Assembly (NCBI GenBank): GCA_046260155.1
Contig: JBJYXV010000077.1
Coordinates: forward strand, 248,001-312,000
Length of the DNA: 64,000 nucleotides
Source of the DNA: PFL25 sp046260155
GTDB taxonomy: Bacteria > Chloroflexota > Anaerolineae > Anaerolineales > UBA4823
Reading direction: 5' to 3'
Below are positions 1 through 7,539 of this stretch, in pieces. The notes below the pieces were generated by a model. It did no database searches, had not been told where the DNA came from, and saw only the letters and a program-made list of their open reading frames with translations. Position 1 is the first letter of the stretch. Each line of letters starts with the position of its first letter. A program made the position numbers and the translations under genes.

Positions 1-294
1 AGGTTCACCCATGATATCTGTAACGGTTGAATTGGTGTGCAGTTCAATGTTTGGATGGCGGCTTGTCTCGACCAGTTTTGGCGAAATGGTACACATGGCA
101 CAGTCATTCGTGGGGAAGGTCTTATCCAGCTGCGCCATCTTCCCGCCAATGGCTGACTTCTTTTCGACCAGGTGAACTTTAAACCCCTGGTCCGCTAAAT
201 CCAGGGCAGCCTGCATCCCCGCGATGCCACCACCGACGACCATTACCGCGCCGATGGGTACTTTTTGATCAGGCATAGGCTTACTGGTTGCCAT
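1..294 (-). CDS. hdrA: HdrA-like FAD/Fe-S protein, N-terminal part only (cut by window edge)
   Basis: The visible 98 residues start at ATG 294 and run off the left edge. They contain an FAD-binding Rossmann motif (VVGGGIAGMQAALDLA, about residues 19-34), then the HdrA-type segment GGKMAQLDKTFPTNDCAMC with the Cys pair that ligates an Fe-S cluster in heterodisulfide reductase subunit A. HdrA is the electron-bifurcating flavin subunit of Hdr complexes in the cytoplasm. The gene lies about 17 nt downstream of mvhD on the same strand, so it is probably the third gene of a tandem-hdrA, mvhD, hdrA operon. Its C-terminal ferredoxin domains are outside the window, so its full architecture cannot be judged. 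Confidence 0.85.
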   Translation of the reverse strand, partial: MATSKPMPDQKVPIGAVMVVGGGIAGMQAALDLADQGFKVHLVEKKSAIGGKMAQLDKTFPTNDCAMCTISPKLVETSRHPNIELHTNSTVTDIMGEP

Positions 295-310
295 CTTGGC
301 TGGATATCTC

Positions 311-814
311 CTATCCGGGTGTGATTCGCCTGCCCCGGAACTCGATTTCGTCCTCGATCTCTATCTCTAATTCTGGCTGTTTTTCGCCTTTGAGCGGGTT
401 GGGTCCCAGCTCACGTATGCGATCTGTCATCTTGTCTACCGAATCAGCAAAGGTGTGGGCCTGGCTGCCTGACATAAAGAACATATCCAAGCGTTCGCTG
501 CCAATGCCAATATCATCCAGGATTTTTTGGGCACGTTTTAAGCGTGCTAATCCACGTTCGTTACCGCGCACATGGTGGCAATTACCAATCGGGCAGGCCA
601 CTACATACACGCCATCTGCACCTTGTTCAAATGCTTCTAATAGATAACGGATATCAGTTTTTCCGGTACATGGCAGCCGGACGAACTTGACATTTGCCGG
701 GTATTGGACACCTAAAGCCCCGGCGGTATCTGCGGCCATGTAACCACAATAGATGCAGTAGAAGGCAGTAATCTCCGGTTCGAAGGAATCTTGCGTTGTA
801 TCTTGTACTGTCAT
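311..814 (-). CDS. mvhD: Hydrogenase iron-sulfur (delta) subunit, MvhD/FlpD family
   Basis: A 167-residue protein of the usual MvhD length. The family carries a [2Fe-2S] cluster that passes electrons from an F420-non-reducing hydrogenase, formate dehydrogenase or MetF to HdrA. Conserved Cys residues are visible in FYCIYCGYMAAD (near residue 20), in RLPCTGK (near 48) and in VVACPIGNCHHVRGN (about residues 73-87). A purine-rich Shine-Dalgarno (AAGGAAA) lies about 9 nt before the ATG. It sits 20 nt after the tandem HdrA gene and 16 nt before a second hdrA, so it likely bridges these flavoproteins to an electron donor encoded further left. No hydrogenase subunit is visible here. Confidence 0.9.
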   Translation of the reverse strand: MTVQDTTQDSFEPEITAFYCIYCGYMAADTAGALGVQYPANVKFVRLPCTGKTDIRYLLEAFEQGADGVYVVACPIGNCHHVRGNERGLARLKRAQKILDDIGIGSERLDMFFMSGSQAHTFADSVDKMTDRIRELGPNPLKGEKQPELEIEIEDEIEFRGRRITPG

Positions 815-834
815 GGGTATAAGTTTCCTTGAAT

Positions 835-3800
835 TCAGTCGCCTGCGACTGGTATTCGTTTCCAGGTCCCCAAACCTGCTATGTCTTTGAGCATGATTTG
901 CTCGTCAGTGTAATGAATCAGCTGAATTGCATTGGCCGGGCATTCTCCTGTGCAGGTGCCGCAACCCTGGCATAATGCCGGGTCAATGAATGCAGCCCCA
1001 CCGAGACCACCGACTCCCGGCCGGCCTTCTTCGGTGATAATGCGCGGTATTTCGAATGGGCATGTACGGATACAGGTAAGGCACCCGACGCATTTATCAG
1101 GATCGACTTCTGCGATCACCCCTCCCAGGTAGAGGGTCTCTTGAGAGAGCAAGCTCAAAGCCCTGCCTGCAGCAGCCAGTGCATGGCTGATGCTTTCCTC
1201 GATGAATTTCGGATAGTGGGCCATGCCGGCCAGGAAAATCCCATCTCTCATGAAATCCATGGGACGCAGCTTCAGCTGTGCTTCTTCAAAAAAGCCTTCA
1301 CTCGAGAGTGGGACCTGCAGCTTGCGGGCAAGCTGCGGAGTGCCTTCTGAGGGTGCGATGGGCATACTCATTGGAATTAGATCGGCTGGCAGGTTGAGGG
1401 TCCTGTCTAGTGAAAGGTCGTGAACCTTGACATAAGTCTGGTTATTCTTAAATTCAACTTCAGGCGGGTTTTGATCCGTGTAACGCACGAACACTACCCC
1501 CAGGCGGCGAGCTTCGGTGAAGTACTCCTCCCGGAAGCCGTAGGTAACAATGTTCTTATATAACACTGTCACCTGGCAGGCGGGGTTGAAAAGTTTTAAT
1601 CGGATCGCATTCTTAATTGTGTTCGTGCAGCAAACACGTGAGCAGTATTCTGGAGTCCCCTCGGACTGGACGCATTGGATCATGACGACATCGTGTAAAG
1701 CGGCAATGTCTTCGGGGTGGTGAATGATCTTCTCTTCGAGTTCCTGCTGGGTAATCACCTGCGGATATTTCAGAAGAGAATTCCGGCGGGCTTCCTGGGC
1801 TCCTGTAGCGACGATAATAACCCCATGTTCGATGAGCACGGAATCACTGGAACCATTGCGACTTGTTCGCAGCCTGGTTCTAAAGTATCCAACATGCCCC
1901 CAATGATCCTCAATTTCGGTGCGGGTATGGACGATGATGCGTGTGTGAGCCCGCACACGATTGATCAAATCTCGCAGCAATATTTGGGGGTTGTAGCCTT
2001 CAGCTACGTAATACAGATTTTGCAGATTGCCCCCCAGGTTTTGTGAACGCTCAACCAGGTGAACTTCATATCCACTGTCTGCGATGGCGAGGGCAGCGGT
2101 CATCCCGGAAACACCACCACCGATCACCAGTGCACTGGGCAAGCATTTATGTCGTTGTTTTGTCACGGATTTGGCAGCCAGTACCCTCGCAACAGCCATG
2201 CGCAGCATTTCGGTAGCTTTCCGATTTGCCAAGGGTATTTGATCGTGGTGGACAAAGCTTAATTGTTCTCGTAAATTGACGACTTCCAAGAGGTATGGAT
2301 TGAGTCCTGCGCTGCGTACGCTGCGCTGGAACAAGGATTCATGGGTGCGGTTGCTGCAGGCTGCTATCACTACCCGGTTGAGATTTTGTTCCTTGATGCG
2401 CTCAATAATCTGATCTTGAACCTCAGGGAAGCAAGCGTATTCGATCATGTCCACCGAGACGACTTCAGGGAGATGGCTGACAGCATGAAGCAGGTCGGGT
2501 ATATTCACGACTTCGCTGATCGTTTCGCCGCAAGTGCAGGCGAAGACACCCACGCGCGGTTCTTCTTCACTGACATCGCGTTCAAGCGGAAGGCCGTCTT
2601 CAGCCAGGAACGGGTATTCGCGCGTATATGGGTAAGTGTGCAGGCGATTATTGAGCAAGCGCATCACTTCGGCTGCAGCTCCACTGGCATCGATGATCGT
2701 CTCAACGATTTCCTTAGGTGAAGAAAAAGCACCACACACATAAACGCCTGGACGAGTAGTTTGCAGAGGCGTAAATTTATCCGTCTGGCAGAACCCGTAC
2801 TGGTTTAATTCGATCCCCAGATTATCCGCCAGGTATTTTGCTGACTCGGGTGGCTGCAAACCGGTGGCGAGAACAACCATCTCGAATCTTTCCCGGTGCA
2901 GCTCTCCATTGGGAGTCGCAAATTGCAGCAGTAAATCACCAGTCCTGGGGTCTTCCCTGATATCTGAGACCCGGCAGTGGTTGTACTTAATGCTATGCTT
3001 ATCCCGAGCTTTTGAAAAGTAAGCACTGTATTCCTTGTTGAAGGCGCGTTCATCCATGATGAATACACTGCATTCAATATCCGCACCAAGTCTTTGTTTA
3101 GCCAGGATGGCTTCCTTAGTGGCATACATGCAGCAGATGGATGAACAAAATGGATTGGTTTGATCACGAGAGCCGATGCACTGCAGCCAGGCGATCGATT
3201 TGGGCTGTTTACCATCTGAAGGACGGGTGACAATGCCCTCAGTTGGGCCAGAACGGCTGGCCAAACGTTCGTACTGCATGGCCTGGACGACATTCGGGAA
3301 TCGGCCATAGCCAAGTTCCTCTAATCCATCAGCTTCGTATATCTTGAAACCCAGGGCCAGGATGATCGCGCCGACTTCCACCGTGACTAATCTCGGTTGT
3401 TCTTCCAGGTTGATAGCCTTCGTTGGACAGATCGAGACACATTCTCCGCAATCTTCACAATAGGGTCCCTTATCAATTACATATGCATCAGGAGTCGCCC
3501 GGGCAGCAACCTTGTAAGCAGCTTTTCGCATCGTCATGCCCAGCTGGTAGGCGTTTGGCAGCTCGACTGGGCAGATTTCAGCGCATTTACCACAACTGGT
3601 GCAGCGATCAATATCTACATAGCGTGGTTCTTGACGCAAGGATACGGTGAAGTCACCAGCCTGCCCCTCTACTTCAAGAATATTGGTGTTGGTTAATATT
3701 TCAATATTGGGATGCTGGTTGTGCTGGATGTAGGCTGGTGAGATGGAAGGCCGGGTACATCCATAACCGTGATCTGCAGTCCCGCGGCACAAGACACAAT

Positions 3801-3987
3801 CATGTTGTGGAAACATGAACCCTAATTGCGATACTCTACCACCTAAGCAGGGTGTTTGTTCAACCAGATATACTTTGAGCCCCGCATCAGCCAGGTCAAG
3901 TGCGGCGCGCATACCGCCAATACCACCACCTACAACAAGTGTCGCAGCTGGTTCAGTCCCAAAATTCTGTGAGGTCGATGTTTGCAT
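835..3987 (-). CDS. hdrA: Tandem (double) HdrA: two FAD/Fe-S modules in one polypeptide
   Basis: At 1050 residues this is far longer than a single HdrA. Module 1 has the FAD motif VVGGGIGGM (18-26), Cys64/Cys67/Cys77, an inserted 2x[4Fe-4S] ferredoxin (Cys clusters about 129-139 and 177-187) and the HdrA cluster motif Cys270/281/285/286. A linker carries FACTCGET and IAACSNRTHE. Module 2 has a second FAD motif (IGGGVSGM, near 625), a second cluster motif (CVQSEGTPEYCSRVCC, near 770) and a C-terminal 2x[4Fe-4S] ferredoxin (near 967 and 1005). The RBS GGGGGAGG precedes the ATG. From the family, it should take part in flavin-based electron bifurcation or confurcation in the cytoplasm. The direction and partner oxidoreductase are inferred only from the neighbouring mvhD and the CODH/ACS genes. 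Confidence 0.88.
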   Translation of the reverse strand: MQTSTSQNFGTEPAATLVVGGGIGGMRAALDLADAGLKVYLVEQTPCLGGRVSQLGFMFPQHDCVLCRGTADHGYGCTRPSISPAYIQHNQHPNIEILTNTNILEVEGQAGDFTVSLRQEPRYVDIDRCTSCGKCAEICPVELPNAYQLGMTMRKAAYKVAARATPDAYVIDKGPYCEDCGECVSICPTKAINLEEQPRLVTVEVGAIILALGFKIYEADGLEELGYGRFPNVVQAMQYERLASRSGPTEGIVTRPSDGKQPKSIAWLQCIGSRDQTNPFCSSICCMYATKEAILAKQRLGADIECSVFIMDERAFNKEYSAYFSKARDKHSIKYNHCRVSDIREDPRTGDLLLQFATPNGELHRERFEMVVLATGLQPPESAKYLADNLGIELNQYGFCQTDKFTPLQTTRPGVYVCGAFSSPKEIVETIIDASGAAAEVMRLLNNRLHTYPYTREYPFLAEDGLPLERDVSEEEPRVGVFACTCGETISEVVNIPDLLHAVSHLPEVVSVDMIEYACFPEVQDQIIERIKEQNLNRVVIAACSNRTHESLFQRSVRSAGLNPYLLEVVNLREQLSFVHHDQIPLANRKATEMLRMAVARVLAAKSVTKQRHKCLPSALVIGGGVSGMTAALAIADSGYEVHLVERSQNLGGNLQNLYYVAEGYNPQILLRDLINRVRAHTRIIVHTRTEIEDHWGHVGYFRTRLRTSRNGSSDSVLIEHGVIIVATGAQEARRNSLLKYPQVITQQELEEKIIHHPEDIAALHDVVMIQCVQSEGTPEYCSRVCCTNTIKNAIRLKLFNPACQVTVLYKNIVTYGFREEYFTEARRLGVVFVRYTDQNPPEVEFKNNQTYVKVHDLSLDRTLNLPADLIPMSMPIAPSEGTPQLARKLQVPLSSEGFFEEAQLKLRPMDFMRDGIFLAGMAHYPKFIEESISHALAAAGRALSLLSQETLYLGGVIAEVDPDKCVGCLTCIRTCPFEIPRIITEEGRPGVGGLGGAAFIDPALCQGCGTCTGECPANAIQLIHYTDEQIMLKDIAGLGTWKRIPVAGD

Positions 3988-4032
3988 TTATGCCTCCCCC
4001 GGAGGTTATGGGGTTTTATCACGCAAAATAGC

Positions 4033-4055
4033 GAATAGGATAAATCCACCTATTC
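4033..4055. promoter_or_regulatory. Short inverted repeat upstream of the hdr operon
   Basis: GAATAGG and CCTATTC form 7-nt arms around a 9-nt spacer, 46 nt or more upstream of the tandem hdrA start. On the minus strand a TATAAT hexamer lies at 4064-4069, just upstream of the repeat, but no good -35 box is correctly spaced from it. The repeat could be an operator or a 5' UTR hairpin. This is a weak call from sequence alone. Confidence 0.25.
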
Positions 4056-4143
4056 TTATCGTTATTATAGACACAGGCTTATTTTTATGTATGTGTCATT
4101 CGTCAATTTTTTTCGGGTAATATGTCCTTTGTTTTACGTATTA

Positions 4144-4172
4144 ATTAGACCCCCGCTTCCTGGGGGTCTAAT
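4144..4172 (-). terminator. Hairpin terminator after the CODH/ACS operon
   Basis: Perfect 11-bp inverted repeat (ATTAGACCCCC / GGGGGTCTAAT) with a 7-nt loop, 56 nt beyond the stop of the flavoprotein gene at 4228. It separates the CODH/ACS operon from the hdr operon. The U-run on the minus strand is poor, so termination may be partial. Confidence 0.6.
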
Positions 4173-4227
4173 TTGAAAAACAGCCGAAGATGCGTAGAAT
4201 TTTGTTTTCGAAATCCTGCGGCGTCGA

Positions 4228-5133
4228 TTAGAGATTGGGAAGCAGGTAATCATATGCACTGAGCGAGGCTTTTGCTCCTTCACCTACTGCAACCAAGACC
4301 TGTTCTGCATGACTGTTAGTCACGTCCCCCGCAGCGAAAATACCCGGGATATTGGTGCGGGCATAGCAATCCACTTTGATCCTACCCTCATCATCTAAGT
4401 CAACCAGAGTTTCAACCATTTGTGAGTTGGGGATCAGGTTCATTTCGATGAAAGTGCCTTCCGCTTCAATGACCTGCTGCGATCCATCTGCACCTTTTAT
4501 ATGGAGTTCGCTCGCGTAACCATCACCCTTCACTTCTGTAACCGAGTAATCCTGAAGAATTGTGACATTTGGAGAATTCGCTAATTTTTTTCCTAATGGG
4601 GTGTTGAGTGCTTCTCCGGAAAGACCGATCAGGTGGACATGTTTTGCAACAGTTGCCAGCTCTGCAGCTGAACGCAGAGCCAGATCGCCTTCGCCGACAA
4701 CTGCAGTATTCCGATCGATGAAAAGCGGCGCGTAACTCAATGCGGAATAGCAAAGGCCGCGCATGATAAATTGTTTCTCACCCGGGATGTTCAGCCGCTG
4801 TTGTTTTGTCCCTGTGGCGATCACCAGCGCTCTTGCCTGTAATTCTCCACCTCCACGCGTGGATATGTTGAAGGTCTCCCCGTCTTTTTCAATTCGATCA
4901 ACCGGCTCCATGTGGCGGGCAAATTTCAAATATTCGAGCTCGCTGCGGAACTTATTCACCACCTCAAGTCCGCGGATCACCTGGTAATCTTCAGTCCAGG
5001 GAAGAGCCAAACGATAATTTGTTTTGCCTCCCAGATCCTTCGAGACCATTAATACATTCAACCGCTTGCGGATGGCATAAACTGTGGCGGTTAATCCTGC
5101 TGGACCCCCTCCAACGACGATTAAGTCGTACAT
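4228..5133 (-). CDS. Thioredoxin-reductase-like FAD oxidoreductase lacking the CxxC motif
   Basis: 301 residues with the layout of thioredoxin reductase: N-terminal FAD motif (VVGGGPAGLTA, 6-16), second dinucleotide region (VVGEGDLALRSAAELA, from about 145) and the C-terminal FAD motif ending IPGIFAAGDVT. The redox CATC of true TrxR aligns with SALS at residues 130-133, so both catalytic cysteines are serine; a lone Cys sits at 128. It therefore cannot perform dithiol exchange like TrxR, and probably moves electrons between NAD(P)H or ferredoxin and a partner. It is the last gene of the CODH/ACS operon, 53 nt after malic enzyme, with an AGAGGTG RBS before the ATG. The function is inferred from context only; a ferredoxin-NAD(P) reductase role is one possibility. 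Confidence 0.75.
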   Translation of the reverse strand: MYDLIVVGGGPAGLTATVYAIRKRLNVLMVSKDLGGKTNYRLALPWTEDYQVIRGLEVVNKFRSELEYLKFARHMEPVDRIEKDGETFNISTRGGGELQARALVIATGTKQQRLNIPGEKQFIMRGLCYSALSYAPLFIDRNTAVVGEGDLALRSAAELATVAKHVHLIGLSGEALNTPLGKKLANSPNVTILQDYSVTEVKGDGYASELHIKGADGSQQVIEAEGTFIEMNLIPNSQMVETLVDLDDEGRIKVDCYARTNIPGIFAAGDVTNSHAEQVLVAVGEGAKASLSAYDYLLPNL

Positions 5134-5186
5134 TTTTCACCTCTTGTGTTTTCTCAAATCACAGTCTCTAAGTTCATTTAAGCGAA

Positions 5187-6548
5187 CTACTCAACTGGGG
5201 CATCCTCGATGAACTTCTGTTCCATCAGCGTATGGGTCAGGTCACGCGAGCGCTTGATTATGCGGTGAGCGTGCTCGAATAACTCATCATAGCTCAGACT
5301 GAGCTTGGAGACGCCCTGCTCCTGGGCTTTGATAGCCACAGCAGCAGCCTCGCGTGGGAAGACCTCCCAATCATCCATAGTAGGCAGGATTTGTTCTTCA
5401 CCAAGCTGGTCACCGACGTGATCTGCCAGGGCTTGTGCAGCTGCATAACACATCTCATCTGTTATGGTTGTGGCGCGCACATCCAGCGCTCCCCTGAAAA
5501 TACCAGGAAAGCCGAGTGAATTGTTCACCTGGTTGGGGAAATCTGAGCGACCTGTAGCGACGATGCGTGCACCTGCGGCTTTTGCTTCCCAGGGCCAGAT
5601 CTCCGGGACCGGGTTGGCACAAGCAAATATGATGGCGTCATCAGCCATCAGCTCGACCCATTCAGAAAGGATAACACCCGGTCCAGAGCGGCTCAAGGCG
5701 ATGACAACATCCACGTCTCTCATCGCTTGCGGAATACCCCCTTGCCTATTTTCGGCATTTGTAGAATGGCAAAGCCGCCACTTATCGACGTATTCTGCTT
5801 TTCTGAGCTCAAGATCATCACGATGTTTTCCCAGGATGCCTTTGCTGTCAACCATGAAGCAGTTTGCTGGGTCAACCCCCCAACCGAAGATCAGCCTGGA
5901 GCAGGCTACATTAGAAGCACCTGTTCCGATGAAGGCGATCTTCACTTCGCTCTTTTCTTTTTCAACGATCTTAAGCGCGTTCATCAAAGCTGCCAGGGTT
6001 ACAGTTGCAGTGCCTTGCTGATCGTCATGCCAGATCGGAATTTCCGCTTTTTCTCGCAGCGTATCCAGGATATAGAAGCACTTTGGTTGTGAAATATCTT
6101 CAAGGTTCACACCTCCAAATCCGGGCTGCAGCATGCGAACTGTATTAATAATCTGGTCAGGGTCTTTTGTGTCCAACATAATGGGCACACCATCGACTCC
6201 TCCCAGGTATTTATACAGCAGAGCTTTGCCTTCCATGACCGGTAAACCGGCTTTGGGACCAATATCACCCAAACCGAGAACCCTTGTACCATCACTTACC
6301 ACAGCCACTGTGTTCCACTTGTTGGTGTATTCATATGCCAGGTCTGGATCATCGAAGATCGCCCGGCAGGGGGCAGCCACACCCGGTGTATACCAGATAG
6401 CAAAATCATTGAAGTCACGAACACAGCATTTTAAGGTTGTCTCGATTTTCCCCCGATAGAACGGATGCAGCAACATCGCATCCGCAGAAGGTTTCTTAGC
6501 CTTTGCTAATAGATCATCAATATTCACAGGATCTTGTTCTTTAAGCAT
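5187..6548 (-). CDS. maeB: Malic enzyme (oxaloacetate-decarboxylating malate dehydrogenase)
   Basis: Catalyses NAD(P)-dependent oxidative decarboxylation of malate to pyruvate and CO2, or the reverse. It has the malic-enzyme N-domain (WYTPGVAAPCRAI, VAVVSDGTRVLGLGDIG, the metal/Lys region ALLYKYLGGVDGVPIMLDTK) followed by the NAD-binding domain (FIGTGASNVACSRLI). Short bacterial form, with no phosphotransacetylase-like extension. The ATG at 6548 is preferred over the in-frame TTG 12 nt upstream because GGAG lies about 7 nt before it. It follows acsE by 48 nt in the CODH/ACS operon, which suggests C3/C4 exchange coupled to acetyl-CoA metabolism. The choice of NAD or NADP cannot be read reliably. 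Confidence 0.92.
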   Translation of the reverse strand: MLKEQDPVNIDDLLAKAKKPSADAMLLHPFYRGKIETTLKCCVRDFNDFAIWYTPGVAAPCRAIFDDPDLAYEYTNKWNTVAVVSDGTRVLGLGDIGPKAGLPVMEGKALLYKYLGGVDGVPIMLDTKDPDQIINTVRMLQPGFGGVNLEDISQPKCFYILDTLREKAEIPIWHDDQQGTATVTLAALMNALKIVEKEKSEVKIAFIGTGASNVACSRLIFGWGVDPANCFMVDSKGILGKHRDDLELRKAEYVDKWRLCHSTNAENRQGGIPQAMRDVDVVIALSRSGPGVILSEWVELMADDAIIFACANPVPEIWPWEAKAAGARIVATGRSDFPNQVNNSLGFPGIFRGALDVRATTITDEMCYAAAQALADHVGDQLGEEQILPTMDDWEVFPREAAAVAIKAQEQGVSKLSLSYDELFEHAHRIIKRSRDLTHTLMEQKFIEDAPVE

Positions 6549-6596
6549 GTTATTCTCCAATTCCAGAGAAGATAAGGATCCGGATGGAACATTTTC

Positions 6597-7520
6597 TTAT
6601 TGCTGCAGATAGGAATCTGCATAGATGACTTGATTCAGCAGCACCTGAACAGTTTTCCATATATCTACCTGTTCCGGGTCACTGAAGTCGACATCCTCCA
6701 TTTTGGGGTCTTCCATATTTGCGGTGCGTTCTGCGAGTTTGAGGTACAGTTTGCTGACCGGAGTGGAGTCATCTTTCTCTTCAAGGATGCGGATTGTCTC
6801 CTTCAACCCTTCGTCCAAGGGGTCAGCGATCATCATCTGCAAGCCGACTCCCATCAGCATGGCACAGTAAACGCGGTTGATTAACGCGCGGTTTTCGCGA
6901 GGGACTGCATTAGAAACGTTTGACAAACCGACAGAAATTTTTGGTGCAGGTTCCCAGGCATATTGCAGTGTCCGAACCGCTTCCAGGAGGTGTGGGCAGT
7001 ATTCCTGGCATCCGGAGACAGTCAGCACGAGCGGGTCGATGATCAGATTTTCCATTGGGAAATCGATCTCGAGCATGCGTGGGATTAACTGCTCCAGGGC
7101 GATCGTAACCCGATCATCGGCAGATATTGGAATTCCACCGCTGCCCATGGTAAGTGCGATCAACTTGGTATCATATTGCTTGGCTACCAGGGGTACCTTC
7201 TCCAGACGTTCGGGTTCAGCTGAAGTAGAATTAATGATCGGTTGTGCTTTGGTCACTTTTTTCAAGCCAGCTTCGATCCCCATCAGGTTGGTACTATCAA
7301 AACTGAGTGGGACATCCGTAACCGCTTCAACCGTCTCGACCATCCACGGAAAGATCTCTTCCCAATCTTTTTTTCGTGGACCAAGATTGATATCCAGCGC
7401 CTGGGCTCCCCCCTCAACCTGACTCACCGCCAAGTCTTGAAAGAATCTTGCATCCTTTTCTTTCAAGGCAAGTTTGACTTTATCTGAAATGATGTGGATA
7501 TTTTCTCCAATAATGTACAT
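6597..7520 (-). CDS. acsE: 5-Methyltetrahydrofolate:corrinoid/Fe-S protein methyltransferase
   Basis: Transfers the methyl group from methyl-H4folate to the Co(I) corrinoid of CoFeSP, linking the methyl and carbonyl branches. A pterin-binding TIM barrel is evident: IGENIHI at the N-terminus, ALDINLGP, PLSFDST, INSTSAEPER, then VGLSNVSNAVP. The protein ends in VLLNQVIYADSYLQQ, like other family members. At 307 residues it is roughly 45 longer than the Moorella enzyme (262, from memory); the extra residues appear as a charged segment near 240-285. The RBS GGGAGGG precedes the ATG. It lies between the RACo gene and malic enzyme. Confidence 0.93.
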   Translation of the reverse strand: MYIIGENIHIISDKVKLALKEKDARFFQDLAVSQVEGGAQALDINLGPRKKDWEEIFPWMVETVEAVTDVPLSFDSTNLMGIEAGLKKVTKAQPIINSTSAEPERLEKVPLVAKQYDTKLIALTMGSGGIPISADDRVTIALEQLIPRMLEIDFPMENLIIDPLVLTVSGCQEYCPHLLEAVRTLQYAWEPAPKISVGLSNVSNAVPRENRALINRVYCAMLMGVGLQMMIADPLDEGLKETIRILEEKDDSTPVSKLYLKLAERTANMEDPKMEDVDFSDPEQVDIWKTVQVLLNQVIYADSYLQQ

Positions 7521-7539
7521 ACGTGCCCTCCCTTCTGAG

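Noticed and set aside
4064..4106. TTGACG/TATAAT promoter for the hdr operon
   Set aside because: The two boxes are 31 nt apart, too far for a sigma-70 promoter.
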